A stretch of DNA of 64,000 bases from Paenibacillus cymbidii (GCF_004764705.1 NZ_SHLX01000016.1:1-64000); one strand, 5' to 3'. Counted from the first letter of the stretch, positions 45,233 to 54,399 are shown. Notes: generated from the letters alone by a model not told the origin. Numbers and translations are program-made.

Positions 45233-46198
45233 ATGAAAAATGCAGCCGCCGCCGGGCATCTCGCCAACATTACCGCGGGAGGCGCGCGCAAAAACGGGCT
45301 GCTACAGCGCATGTGGCGATACAAGGAGCTGCTGCTCATGCTCCTGCCGGGCCTTGCCTGGTTCGTCGTATACAAGTATTTCCCGATCTACGGCGCGCTC
45401 ATCGCATTCAAGGATTACGACATTCTGAAAGGGATTACAAACAGCCCGTGGGCGAATCCGTGGTACAAGCACATCAAGTTTTTCATCGATTCGCCGTATT
45501 TCTCGCAGCTGATCGGCAACACGCTGCTGATCAGCGTGTACCGGCTGGCGTTCGGCATGCTGCCGCCGATCGTGCTGGCCATTCTGTTCAACGAATGCCG
45601 GGTCGGCTGGCTGAAGCGGTTTTCACAGACGGTGACGTACATGCCGCACTTTCTGTCCTGGGTAATCGTGTACGGCATTCTCGTCGCGCTGCTGTCGCAA
45701 AGCACGGGGCTCGTCAACCGCTGGATCGTCGACTCCGGCCATTCGTCGGTGCCGTTCCTCAGCTCGAACGACTGGTTCCGCACCATTCTGATCAGCTCCG
45801 ACATTTGGCAGGGCGCCGGATGGGGCGCGATCATCTACCTGGCGGGCATTGCGGCGATCGATCCGACGCTTTACGAAGCGGCCCGCGTCGACGGCGCCGG
45901 GCGGTTCAGGCAAATCTGGCACATTACGCTGCCGGGCATTCGTTCCGTGATCGTGCTGCTGTTCATTTTGCGGCTCGGGCATATTATGGACGCCGGTTTC
46001 GACCAAATTTTCGTCATGTACAACATCAATGTGTACCAGGTCGCCGACATTATCGACACCTGGGTGTACCGCAGCGGTTTGGAGCAGCTCAATTTCAGCT
46101 TGTCGTCGGCCGTCGGCCTGTTCAAGTCGTTCATCGGGCTTGCGCTGGTGCTGGTCGCCAACCGGCTGGCGAAACGGTGGGGGGGCGGCATATGGTAA
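45233..46198 (+). CDS. Sugar ABC transporter permease, LplB family
   Basis: 321 residues. The stretch LLLMLLPGLAWFVVYKYFPIYGALIAF is the LplB-type first span. Then GWLKRFSQTVTYMPHFLSW, and EAARVDGAGRFRQIW is the EAA loop. LplB-type permeases pair with LplC and a large lipoprotein, as here. ATG 45233 follows GGCAGGTG; GTG 45224 is an alternative. A putative -10 (TACGAT, 45193-45198) is in a GCTACGATAAGG context. Confidence 0.92.
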   Translation: MKNAAAAGHLANITAGGARKNGLLQRMWRYKELLLMLLPGLAWFVVYKYFPIYGALIAFKDYDILKGITNSPWANPWYKHIKFFIDSPYFSQLIGNTLLISVYRLAFGMLPPIVLAILFNECRVGWLKRFSQTVTYMPHFLSWVIVYGILVALLSQSTGLVNRWIVDSGHSSVPFLSSNDWFRTILISSDIWQGAGWGAIIYLAGIAAIDPTLYEAARVDGAGRFRQIWHITLPGIRSVIVLLFILRLGHIMDAGFDQIFVMYNINVYQVADIIDTWVYRSGLEQLNFSLSSAVGLFKSFIGLALVLVANRLAKRWGGGIW

Positions 46199-47049
46199 GC
46201 GGGGCCAAAGACCGCGTGTTCGACGCTTTTGTCGCAGCAGCGCTGATTGTCGTCATCCTGATCGTATTGTTTCCGCTGTTTTTCGTCGTGTCGAGCTCGC
46301 TGACGCCATATTCCGAGGTGCTGAAAAACGGCGGCTTCATCCTGATCCCGCACGCGCTGTCGTTCGAAGCCTATGCGACGCTGCTGAACCAGGCGCAAAT
46401 TCCGCGCGCCTTTGTCGTGACCGTCATCGTGACCGTCGTCGGCACGCTGGTCAATTTGCTGCTGACGGTGTTCACCGCCTACCCGCTCAGCCGCCGGCAA
46501 ACGCCGCTGCGCCAGACGTTTCTGTTCGTTGTCGTGTTTACGCTGCTGTTCAGCGGGGGGCTCATCCCCACCTATTTGATCGTCAAAAGCACGGGGCTGC
46601 TCAACTCGATCTGGGCGATGATTATTCCGACCGCGATATCGCCGTTCAACGTGCTGCTGATGAAAAGCTTCTTTCAGGAAATTCCCGACGATCTGTTCGA
46701 GCAGGCGCGCATCGACGGCGCTTCCGAAACGCGAATCATGCGCAGCATCGTGCTGCCGGTGTCGCTGCCGTCGGTGATGACGATCGGCTTGTTTTACGCG
46801 GTGGGACACTGGAACGAATTTTTTCAGGCCATCTTCTATATTTCCAAACGCGAGCTGTACCCGCTTCAAGTGCTCATCCGGCAAATATTGACTGCGGGCG
46901 AGTCGCTCGACAACGTGGATATCAAAGTGCCGACGATGTCCTTGCAGATGGCGTCGATTGTGCTGGCCAGCATTCCCGTCATCGCCGTATATCCGTTCGT
47001 GCAGAAGCATTTTGTCAAAGGGGTGATGCTTGGCGCGGTCAAAAGCTGA
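46192..47049 (+). CDS. Sugar ABC transporter permease, LplC family
   Basis: 285 residues, LplC/MalG-like, with LFSGGLIPTYLIVKSTGLLN and the EAA-like loop EQARIDGASETRIMRSI. ATG 46192 lies just inside the 3' end of the LplB-type gene, with a G-rich site before it. Completes the membrane part of the importer. Confidence 0.92.
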   Translation: MVSGAKDRVFDAFVAAALIVVILIVLFPLFFVVSSSLTPYSEVLKNGGFILIPHALSFEAYATLLNQAQIPRAFVVTVIVTVVGTLVNLLLTVFTAYPLSRRQTPLRQTFLFVVVFTLLFSGGLIPTYLIVKSTGLLNSIWAMIIPTAISPFNVLLMKSFFQEIPDDLFEQARIDGASETRIMRSIVLPVSLPSVMTIGLFYAVGHWNEFFQAIFYISKRELYPLQVLIRQILTAGESLDNVDIKVPTMSLQMASIVLASIPVIAVYPFVQKHFVKGVMLGAVKS

Positions 47050-47123
47050 AGGCGGCATCCGAGGGGTCTTTGACTGAATGGGGCAAAAGGTTCACAACTT
47101 TCACTTTTGGGAGGGGCAATCGC

Positions 47124-48710
47124 ATGAACAAACAAAGCAAATGGCTGGTTTCGGCAAGCGCGCTGCTTGCCGTAGGAACGGTGCTCGGCGCCTGCTCGAG
47201 CAAATCGGAAACGCCGGCGGCGCAACCGTCCACGGCGCCGTCCGCCTCGGCAACGGCATCCGCTTCGCCGTCCAAGGCGCCCGACGACGACAAGAGCAAA
47301 AAGTTCAAGATCGAAATCATGAAAGATTTGGGCGCCGGCGCGGCGATGCCGTCCGCGGACAAAGACGCGCTGCGCCCGGTGTTCGAAAAAGAGCTGAACA
47401 TCGACTTCGTGCTCAATCCGGTGCCGGAATACGACAGCAAGCTGAACGTGCGCGTGGCGGCAAACGATTTTCCCGACGCGTTCGTGCTGAATAAACAGAA
47501 GGTCGACGATTTTTCCAAACGCGGCGTGCTGCTCGATCTGGCGCCGTACAAAGACAAGCTGCCGAACCTGCAAAAATATTTGGGCAACGAAATTTTCAAC
47601 AACGGCGTTCAGAATGGCAAAATGTACTTCATTCCGGGTTTGCCGGGGCAGTCGCAGCGCTATTTTACGTACTGGATTCGCACGGACTGGCTGGCCAAGG
47701 TCGGCATGCAGCCGCCGAAAACGCTCGAAGAGCTGGCGGCGGTGGCGAAAGCGTTTACGTTGAACGATCCCGACGGCAACGGCAAGCAGGATACGTACGG
47801 CATTACCGGCAACGGGCTTGCCGCGTTCGACCCGATCTTCGGCGCATTTGGCGTCAACATGGGCATCGGCGATTTGCTGCAGGGCGAATTTACGATCAAG
47901 GACGGCGCGCTGCAGAACAGCCTGTACGCGCCGAAGATGAAGGACGCATTGACGTATATCAACCAGTTGATCAAGGGCGGCTACGTCGACCCCGAGCTGG
48001 TGGCGAACAAGTCGGCCAATGTGCGTACGGCGGCGTTCCAGGGCAAAGCCGGCATCGCCTTCATCGATTGGGCGAGTATGATGAAGGACGAATACGTGCA
48101 GCAGTGGAAGGCGGTCAACGCCAAGGCGGAATGGGCGCAGCTGGAAGCGATTCAGGGAACGGGCGGCCGTTCGAACAACGTGTGGGAAGTCGGAGCGGGC
48201 GGCGGCGGCATCGTGCTGCCGAAGTCGCTGGAGAAGGACCCGGCCAAGCTGAACCGGGTGCTGGCGCTGCTTGACTACATGGGCACGCAGAAAGGCGCTT
48301 ATCTCAGCCAGTTCGGCATCGAAGGCGTGCATTACAATATCCAGAACGGGGTTGTGGTGCCGACGCCGAAGCTGGCCGAGGAAGGCACTTACTTCTTCTT
48401 GTATCAAATGTTCGGCCGCGACGACAAGGTATACCTGCCGTCGAAATTCGCCAAGCAGCAGCCGTACATCGACAACGCGTTCAATCAGCCGCACGAAATG
48501 TCTTACACGACCGAAGTTCCGCTGCCGGAAGGCTACAATGCGGCCGATGCGAGCCGTTACATCGCCGAGCAGCTCGTGCAGTTCGCCTACGGCAAAACGG
48601 CGATCGACCAGTACGACAAGTTCCTGTCGAACCTCGAGACGACGTTCAAGTACAAGAGCTTCCTGGACGGCGCGCAAAAATATTTCAAGGACAAAGGCGC
48701 GATCAAATAA
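47124..48710 (+). CDS. Sugar ABC transporter substrate-binding lipoprotein, LplA type
   Basis: 528 residues, the larger size typical of LplA-like receptors. Lipobox LGAC at Cys24, Ser/Ala/Pro linker to about 58, then a binding-protein domain with PDAFVLNKQKVDD and TLNDPDGNGKQDTYGI (the latter resembles a calcium-site-like Asp/Asn loop common in LplA homologues). ATG 47124 behind GGGAGGGGC. Ligand unknown. Confidence 0.92.
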   Translation: MNKQSKWLVSASALLAVGTVLGACSSKSETPAAQPSTAPSASATASASPSKAPDDDKSKKFKIEIMKDLGAGAAMPSADKDALRPVFEKELNIDFVLNPVPEYDSKLNVRVAANDFPDAFVLNKQKVDDFSKRGVLLDLAPYKDKLPNLQKYLGNEIFNNGVQNGKMYFIPGLPGQSQRYFTYWIRTDWLAKVGMQPPKTLEELAAVAKAFTLNDPDGNGKQDTYGITGNGLAAFDPIFGAFGVNMGIGDLLQGEFTIKDGALQNSLYAPKMKDALTYINQLIKGGYVDPELVANKSANVRTAAFQGKAGIAFIDWASMMKDEYVQQWKAVNAKAEWAQLEAIQGTGGRSNNVWEVGAGGGGIVLPKSLEKDPAKLNRVLALLDYMGTQKGAYLSQFGIEGVHYNIQNGVVVPTPKLAEEGTYFFLYQMFGRDDKVYLPSKFAKQQPYIDNAFNQPHEMSYTTEVPLPEGYNAADASRYIAEQLVQFAYGKTAIDQYDKFLSNLETTFKYKSFLDGAQKYFKDKGAIK

Positions 48711-48787
48711 ACCGATAAGGCGGAGCGGACGGAAGGAGGAACGGCTGCGGCGCGTTCCTCCGAAGCCGTTCGAAGGAGGGAAATGGC

Positions 48788-50098
48788 ATGCAACATATTG
48801 ATGAGCAGCTTCAGACGGCGATTGCCGGCCAATATGACGTTATTGTGGCGGGGGCCGGCCCGGCGGGCGTGGCGGCGGCGATTCGTTCGGCGCGCTCCGG
48901 CGCGCGAACGGCGCTGTTCGAAGTGGCGGGCTGCCTCGGCGGCGTGTGGACGGCGGGCATGCTGGCGTGGGTGTTCGATTTCGACCAGGCCGGCTTCAGC
49001 CGCGAGCTGACGCGGGAGCTGGACCGGCGCGGGGCGCGCCGGGGGACGAACCCGGACAAGTACGTGTACGAAATCGAAGCGATGAAGCTGCTGCTGGAGG
49101 AAATGTGCGCGGAAGCGGGTGTGACCGTGCAACTGCATACGCGTGTCGTCGCGGCGACGAAGGACGGCAGCGGCCGGCTGCGCAACGTGATCACGGAGTC
49201 GAAGTCGGGCCGGCAGGCATGGTCGGCTGCTGCGTTCGTCGATTGCACCGGCGACGGCGACCTCGGGGCGCTGGCCGGCAACGGCTTCGACTACGGCCTC
49301 GAAGGGACGGGGGAAACGCAGCCGATGACGTTCATGGCGCTCGTCAATGTCAAGGACGCGGCGGCAATCAAGGAGTACATCTCCTTCTACGAAGGCGATC
49401 TCGACAAGGAGCTGCGCGAGCTGGCGTGGCAAGGCTTCCTGCGCGAAATCAACCGCGCCGGGCTGGAGCCGTCCTATATGCGGCCGACACTGTTCCATAT
49501 TCGCGACCAGTTGGTTGCGATTATGGTCAACCACGAGTACGGCGTAACGCCGTTCGACGAAGCGCAGGTAACGGCGGCGACGCTGCGCGCCCGCCGCGAA
49601 GTAAGCGCCATCGTCGACGCGTTGCGCGCGCTGGGCGGGGTGTGGGAAGGCATCCAGTTGGTCGCTTCTGCCGACCAGATCGGCGTGCGCGACGGCAGGC
49701 GCCTCCACGGCCGCTATAAGGTGACGCGCGACGATATCGTGGCGGGAGCGCGTCACGAGGATGCTGCGGCGTACGTCAAATTTGGCGTCGACGTGCATTC
49801 GTTCAGCAAGGAGAAAAACCGCCACGAGAACGGTTTGTCCAACTACGGCATCAAGTCGAAGCCGTACGACATTCCGCTGCGCGCGCTGATCGCCCGCGAT
49901 GTCGACGGCCTGCTGATGGCCGGACGGTGCATCAGCGGCGACTACATCGCGCATTCCAGCTACCGCGTCACCGGCAATTCCGTCGCCACGGGCGAAGCGG
50001 CCGGCGCGGCGGCGGCGCTCAGCGCGGCGAGCGGCGTGCTGCCGCACGAGCTGGCGTGGCCGGACGTGCGGCGGCTGATGGATCGCGAAGACGCGTAG
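48788..50098 (+). CDS. FAD-dependent oxidoreductase (FAD_oxidored family)
   Basis: 436 residues. The N-terminal dinucleotide-binding motif VIVAGAGPAGVAAAIRSARSG is at about 18-38, with a Glu at the end of the second strand. FVDCTGDGDLGALAG and a C-terminal RCISGDYIAHSSYRVTGNS complete the FAD site seen in this family, which is often linked to carbohydrate gene clusters. Start ATG 48788 behind GAAGGAGGG. No signal peptide. Substrate unknown; oxidising a sugar or polyol imported by the preceding transporter is an inference. Confidence 0.85.
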   Translation: MQHIDEQLQTAIAGQYDVIVAGAGPAGVAAAIRSARSGARTALFEVAGCLGGVWTAGMLAWVFDFDQAGFSRELTRELDRRGARRGTNPDKYVYEIEAMKLLLEEMCAEAGVTVQLHTRVVAATKDGSGRLRNVITESKSGRQAWSAAAFVDCTGDGDLGALAGNGFDYGLEGTGETQPMTFMALVNVKDAAAIKEYISFYEGDLDKELRELAWQGFLREINRAGLEPSYMRPTLFHIRDQLVAIMVNHEYGVTPFDEAQVTAATLRARREVSAIVDALRALGGVWEGIQLVASADQIGVRDGRRLHGRYKVTRDDIVAGARHEDAAAYVKFGVDVHSFSKEKNRHENGLSNYGIKSKPYDIPLRALIARDVDGLLMAGRCISGDYIAHSSYRVTGNSVATGEAAGAAAALSAASGVLPHELAWPDVRRLMDREDA

Positions 50099-50111
50099 CG
50101 CAGGCGAAAGC

Positions 50112-50159
50112 GAAAGCCGCCCCCGTTGCCTCGATAGTTGAGGCCGGGGGCGGCTTTTT
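50112..50159. terminator. Bidirectional terminator, oxidoreductase / XRE regulator
   Basis: AAAGCCGCCCCC (50114-50125) pairs with GGGGGCGGCTTTTT (50145-50158), with an inner CCTC/GAGG extension. Confidence 0.85.
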
Positions 50160-50163
50160 CCCG

Positions 50164-50550
50164 TCACTGCTTCGCATCTCGCTTCGGAACTTTGTGATCC
50201 ACCGTATCGAGAAAATCTCTCGCCGTCCGCACCACATATCGCACATCTTCAATCGGTCTTTCCATGAGCAGCTGTTTATGAAGATCAAGGAGCAGCTTCT
50301 TTTCCCCGATTTCGCCCGAACGGTTTAATTCGTGGAAATTGAACAATTCATTCGGAGCAATCTCCAGCGCATTCATCAGGACATCCAATGTGTCCAGCGA
50401 AATATTTTTCCGCCCCCGCTCAATATCCGAAATATGCGATTTGCTCATGCCTTCCTTGCCGGTTTTTTCAGCTACTTGCGCTTGGGTGAACCCTCTATTT
50501 TTGCGAATCATTCTTAACTGCTCGCCGACCAACCTGCGAAAGTCAGACAT
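50164..50550 (-). CDS. XRE family transcriptional regulator
   Basis: 128 residues. An N-terminal Cro/C1-type HTH occupies about 8-66 (FTQAQVAEKTG and SKSHISDIERG as helices 2 and 3). The C-terminal half is charged and ends in KRDAKQ, with no recognised domain. ATG 50550 has GAGGTGG upstream, preferred over a GTG four codons earlier. It faces the helicase gene with overlapping divergent promoters, so control of the helicase and of itself is likely. Small palindromes in the gap (CTCAAAATGAG at 50563-50573; GGTAT/ATACC at 50573-50603) are operator candidates. Confidence 0.82.
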   Translation of the reverse strand: MSDFRRLVGEQLRMIRKNRGFTQAQVAEKTGKEGMSKSHISDIERGRKNISLDTLDVLMNALEIAPNELFNFHELNRSGEIGEKKLLLDLHKQLLMERPIEDVRYVVRTARDFLDTVDHKVPKRDAKQ

Positions 50551-50621
50551 GCCTGCCACCACCTCAAAATGAGGGTATTGAATTATGTGGTAAAATGAGA
50601 TACCTTCAGGGAATTATTATG

Positions 50622-50650
50622 TTTATAAAATACGCTATCAGTGGTACAAT
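50622..50650. promoter_or_regulatory. Overlapping divergent promoters, XRE gene and helicase
   Basis: On the minus strand: TTGTAC (50649-50644), 16 bases, TATAAA (50627-50622). On the plus strand: TTTATA (50622-50627), 17 bases, TACAAT (50645-50650). The two promoters occupy the same 29 bases in opposite directions, so use of one should interfere with the other. Confidence 0.5.
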
Positions 50651-50740
50651 TTAATTGATTTGCTTCTGTGAAGATAATTGCGCGCTTATGTCCGCCAACG
50701 TCCGGGATCAGACGAAGCGGGTGGAAGGAGGAATGAGCCG

Positions 50741-53700
50741 GTGGTTCGGCTGGAGGAAATAACCGTCGGGGCAAGGTTGTTTGGTATCGCGGGGAGCGCG
50801 CAGGTAAACGTTGTGGCAGTCAAATGGTACGGCAACGCCGCCCTGGAGATTACGTTCAAGCATGCTTGCGGCCAACTGGCCAACCAGCTCCTGTACAGGG
50901 AGGACGAGGACAAGTTGAGCGCTTGCGTCAACTGCCTGCCGCGGCGTTTCGACGCGGACGCGAACCTGCTGCGGCTCGTGTCGGAAGCATACCGCATCGG
51001 CCATGCCCCTATCTTTGACCCATATCTCGCCTTGCATACGTCTGCCATCGAACCGCTGCCTCACCAAATTGCTGCCGTTTACCGGAAAATGCTCTCGCGG
51101 TTGCCGCTTCGTTACGTTCTGGCAGACGGCTCCGGCGCAGGCAAAACGATTACGGCCGGGTTACTCATCAAGGAACTGTTCATGCGCGGCGACCTGAAAC
51201 GATGCATGATTGTTGCGCCGGGAAATGTGGCGGAGCAGTGGCAGGACGAACTCGACCGCAAGTTCAACCTGAGATTTGTCATGTTGACGAACGACCGCAT
51301 CGAATCGGCGGTTACGGGAAATGGGTTCACGGAGGAGAACCTGATCATCGTTCGTCCGGAAAAGTTGTCCCGCAACCAGGGGATTCTGGAGAAATTGCGG
51401 GTCACGGACTGGGATTTGATTGTTTGCGACGATGCGCACAAGATGTCGGCCACGGTCAAGGGCGGCGAAGTCAAGTACACGAAACGCTTCCAGCTTGGCC
51501 GGTTGCTCTCGTCCATTACGCGGCATTTCTTGTTATTGACCGCGATACCGCACAATGGCAAAGATGAGGATTTTCAGCTCTTTATGTCGCTGATCGACCA
51601 GGACCGTTTTGGAGGAGTACCGCGAAGCGGCGGTCAAGCTGTGGAGGTGTCGGATGTGATGCGGCGGCTTGTGAAAGAGGACTTGCTGAAATTTGACGGC
51701 ACGCCGCTGTTTCCCGAACGCAGAGTGCATACGGTCAACTACGGCCTTTCGCCGCTGGAAGCGATGCTGTATACCGCGGTCACCGACTATGTGCGGGACG
51801 AGTTGAACCGCGCCGAATACCTGAACAGCGAACCCTGGTCTACCGTCGGCTTCGCGCTGACGATTTTGCAGCGTCGTCTTGCTTCCTCGCCGGAAGCGAT
51901 CTATCAATCGTTGAAACGCCGCCGTGAGCGTTTGGAGAGCCGCCTCGCGGAGGAACGGCTGGGCGGGTGCGCGGCTGCCTATATCGCTCTGGGCGATGAC
52001 GATTGCGACTATGACGATATGCCGTCCGCGGAGTTGGAGGACACGGAGGAGGAGGTCGTCGGCCAGGCCTCCGCCGCCCGGACCATTGGGGAACTGGAAG
52101 CGGAAATCGCCGCGCTGATCAAACTGGAGCGTATGGCCGGCGACGTCCGTCAGAGCGGCGAAGATGGCAAGTGGGACGAACTTGCCAATCTGCTCCGTGA
52201 CAATGACCATATGTTCGGCGGCGGCGGGTTGCGCGAAAAGCTGATTATTTTCACCGAACATCGCGACACGCTCCGCTACCTTGCCGCCAAAATTCGCTCT
52301 TTGCTCGGCAGCGAGGAAGCCGTCGCAACCATTCACGGCAGTATGCTTCGCGACGAGCGGCGCAAGGTAGAGGAACTGTTCATGCGCGACAAGGCAGTGC
52401 ATATTCTCATCGCCACCGATGCGGCATGCGAAGGCATTAATTTGCAGCTTGCTCACTTGATGATCAACTACGACCTGCCGTGGAACCCGAATCGCCTGGA
52501 ACGGCGTTTCGGGCGCATTCACTGCATTGGGCAAACGGAAGTTTGTCACTTGTGGAACCTCGTGCCGCGGGAAATTCGCGAACGATTGAATCGGATCGTC
52601 GATCATTCGCTGAACCGCGCGGAATTGTACAGACTGCCTGATGAGCACGCCCTGAACGAAGACGCGATGGACGTGAGCCAGGTGATGGCCATTCGTGAGG
52701 ACATGGAGCGGACGGAAGCTTACAAACTCCAACCGCAATTTATTAAGGCGTTTTTTATAGAAGCCTTCCGGAGCGTCGGCGGCATAATCCGCCCGCGAGA
52801 AAAGGGACGCTACGAAATCTCTTCCGTGCCGTTCGCCCTTCGCAACCGCGGTGCGCAGCTCGGGTTCGGCGAGCCGGTGCTTTCGTACTACGAGCGGGTC
52901 TGCTTCGACAAGACTTGCCGCAGCGAACAGGGACAAGCTCCCGCCGTACGGATTGCCCCCGGGCATCCGCTTCTGGAAGCAACCGTCGATCTTGTGCGCG
53001 AGCGCAATGGAGATGTGCTGAAACGCGGCGCGGTATTCGTCGATGACAGCGACTGCGGCACGGAAACACGCTTGCTATGCTATGTAGAGGATTGTGTGCA
53101 GGACGGCATGATCCTGCCGAACGGGAGCAGGCGCGTGATCTCCAGGCGCGTTCATTTTGTGGAAATCAAGGCGGACAAATCGGCGGCGAACGCCGGATAT
53201 GCGCCGTATCTTGACTATCGCGCCGCCAACGGCGACGAACAAGCCGTCATTCTGCCATTCCTGAACAGTCAGCAATGGCTTCGGACGAACGTGGAGGATA
53301 TTGCGATTGGTTATGTCATCGACGCCATGATCCCTGCCCACGTCAGGGAAGTGAAAGCGCGCAAAATCAAACTCATCGACAAGACCGCAAAAGCCGTCAA
53401 GGAGCGGCTGACCGCCGAGATCCGGTACTGGGACCTCCGCTCTGTCGACCTGAAGCGGAAGCAGACGGCGGGCAAAATCGGCGCCAGGTACAATTCGCAG
53501 GTGACGTCCCGTCGCGCCGGGGAACTGGCCGCCCGCATGCAGAAGCGGCTCGCCGAACTGGAAGCGGAAAAGCTTATCTCCGCGATGCCGCCCATCGTGG
53601 TTGGCGGGGCGATAATCGTACCGTGCGGGCTGCTGAATAAGCTGTTGGGCAGATCCGACACCTTTGAAGGACAAGAAAAAGCTCATAGAGGTGGTGCTGC

Positions 53701-53776
53701 CGGATCGAACCAAAATAGCCCACGAAAAATGGCTTATTTGCCCCATTTCGCCCCCCTCGTCGGAAATAGCCAGTGA
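50741..53776 (+). CDS. SNF2/DEAD-like helicase of the DUF1156-methylase-associated type; motifs altered and 3' end disrupted
   Basis: 1011 residues. Start GTG 50741 with AGGAGG at 50727-50732 gives a typical family beginning (VRLEEITVGARLFGI). Helicase core 1: Walker A DGSGAGKT (Lys135) and LTAIPHNGK. Core 2: IFTEHRDTLRYL, IATDAACEGINLQ and GRIHCIGQ (591-598). Two catalytic motifs deviate: Walker B reads DDAH (230-233) instead of DEAH, and motif VI has Cys595 where relatives have an arginine finger (GRIHRIGQ). The last 20-odd codons before the stop come from repeat copy E, so the native C-terminus is probably lost. Relatives are commonly linked to a DUF1156 methylase in defence-like loci, and possible first codons of one overlap the 3' end here. 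Activity is doubtful. Confidence 0.75.
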   Translation: MVRLEEITVGARLFGIAGSAQVNVVAVKWYGNAALEITFKHACGQLANQLLYREDEDKLSACVNCLPRRFDADANLLRLVSEAYRIGHAPIFDPYLALHTSAIEPLPHQIAAVYRKMLSRLPLRYVLADGSGAGKTITAGLLIKELFMRGDLKRCMIVAPGNVAEQWQDELDRKFNLRFVMLTNDRIESAVTGNGFTEENLIIVRPEKLSRNQGILEKLRVTDWDLIVCDDAHKMSATVKGGEVKYTKRFQLGRLLSSITRHFLLLTAIPHNGKDEDFQLFMSLIDQDRFGGVPRSGGQAVEVSDVMRRLVKEDLLKFDGTPLFPERRVHTVNYGLSPLEAMLYTAVTDYVRDELNRAEYLNSEPWSTVGFALTILQRRLASSPEAIYQSLKRRRERLESRLAEERLGGCAAAYIALGDDDCDYDDMPSAELEDTEEEVVGQASAARTIGELEAEIAALIKLERMAGDVRQSGEDGKWDELANLLRDNDHMFGGGGLREKLIIFTEHRDTLRYLAAKIRSLLGSEEAVATIHGSMLRDERRKVEELFMRDKAVHILIATDAACEGINLQLAHLMINYDLPWNPNRLERRFGRIHCIGQTEVCHLWNLVPREIRERLNRIVDHSLNRAELYRLPDEHALNEDAMDVSQVMAIREDMERTEAYKLQPQFIKAFFIEAFRSVGGIIRPREKGRYEISSVPFALRNRGAQLGFGEPVLSYYERVCFDKTCRSEQGQAPAVRIAPGHPLLEATVDLVRERNGDVLKRGAVFVDDSDCGTETRLLCYVEDCVQDGMILPNGSRRVISRRVHFVEIKADKSAANAGYAPYLDYRAANGDEQAVILPFLNSQQWLRTNVEDIAIGYVIDAMIPAHVREVKARKIKLIDKTAKAVKERLTAEIRYWDLRSVDLKRKQTAGKIGARYNSQVTSRRAGELAARMQKRLAELEAEKLISAMPPIVVGGAIIVPCGLLNKLLGRSDTFEGQEKAHRGGAAGSNQNSPRKMAYLPHFAPLVGNSQ
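53664..53711 (+). pseudogene. Possible 5' remnant of a DUF1156-type methylase gene
   Basis: In a frame different from the helicase, TTG 53664 opens KDKKKLIEVVLPDRT. KKLIEV-x-LP resembles the N-terminus of DUF1156 DNA methylases (K/R-LIEVALP or LIEVDLP followed by the REKSIRHGH region). After about 16 codons repeat copy E begins and the resemblance stops. The fragment is short, so this rests on a ten-residue match plus the known genomic pairing of the two genes. Confidence 0.45.
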
Positions 53777-53842
53777 TTTCACTGGCTATTTTAGTGAGGA
53801 TGCCTGCTTTTTACAAAATAGGCCATAAATCATGACCTATTT
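53712..53842 (+). repeat. Hairpin palindromic repeat, copy E (three modules)
   Basis: Modules at 53712-53739 (module 1), 53763-53792 (a module 2/3 hybrid) and 53815-53842 (module 4). The middle hairpin has the left flank of module 2 (CGTCGGAAATAGCC) but the centre of module 3 (GTGATTTCAC), as expected from recombination between modules 2 and 3 that removed about 65 bases. It provides the helicase stop codon. Confidence 0.85.
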
Positions 53843-53877
53843 TGCAACACCTTCATCGAGCGTGCTCCGCACCGACT

Positions 53878-54399
53878 CTAATCGCAACTATACCGAGCCG
53901 ATTCGCTATACAGCGGATCGCCTGCCAAAGGGATGGCCGAATAGTCGGTCAGCTTGTTGCGGTACAACGTACAGCGGTGTTCGTACCGTTCTTCGCGAAA
54001 GAGCATGGCCGGCAAATAACGGGGAATCAGCTCCCCGACGCCCAGGTTGCCGTCCGCCAAAATCCAGTCGATTGCTTTCCAATCCAGAACGCCTTCGTCC
54101 ACTTTCCGCGGAGTCCGGTAGGCTTCATCCGGCGGAAGTTCGGCCAGGAACGTATACATGCCGCCCGAGTCGGTTTCGTCCACTTGCCAGGAAACAATGC
54201 CTTTGAAATGTACCTCGGCCGCAGTCAGCCGGATTCCCGTTTCTTCCCATGCCTCGCGCAATATGCACGCCAGCGGGGTTTCGCCCGGTTCGATTTTGCC
54301 GCCTACCCCGTTCCAGAGTCCTTTCGCCGGAGCATGGTCCCGATTGAGCATGAGCAAACGATCGTTTTGTTTGATGAAACCGAGCGTATAACGGAACAT
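53878..54399 (-). CDS. NUDIX hydrolase (MutT-like)
   Basis: 173 residues. The Nudix box is intact: GKIEPGETPLACILREAWEETGI-type segment at about residues 34-56 fits G-x5-E-x7-REUxEExGU. The N-terminus FRYTLGFIKQNDRLLMLNRDH resembles 8-oxo-dGTP diphosphatases of the YtkD/MutT kind. ATG 54399 has a somewhat distant AGGAGAG. The substrate is a nucleoside diphosphate linked to another moiety; specificity is not readable. Convergent with the helicase, with repeat E between. Confidence 0.85.
   Translation of the reverse strand: MFRYTLGFIKQNDRLLMLNRDHAPAKGLWNGVGGKIEPGETPLACILREAWEETGIRLTAAEVHFKGIVSWQVDETDSGGMYTFLAELPPDEAYRTPRKVDEGVLDWKAIDWILADGNLGVGELIPRYLPAMLFREERYEHRCTLYRNKLTDYSAIPLAGDPLYSESARYSCD

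Noticed and set aside
50741..53776. DISARM DrmD assignment for the helicase
   Set aside because: Similar SNF2-type core, but no DrmA, DrmB, DrmC or DISARM methylase is present; the overlapping methylase-like codons favour a DUF1156-linked relative.
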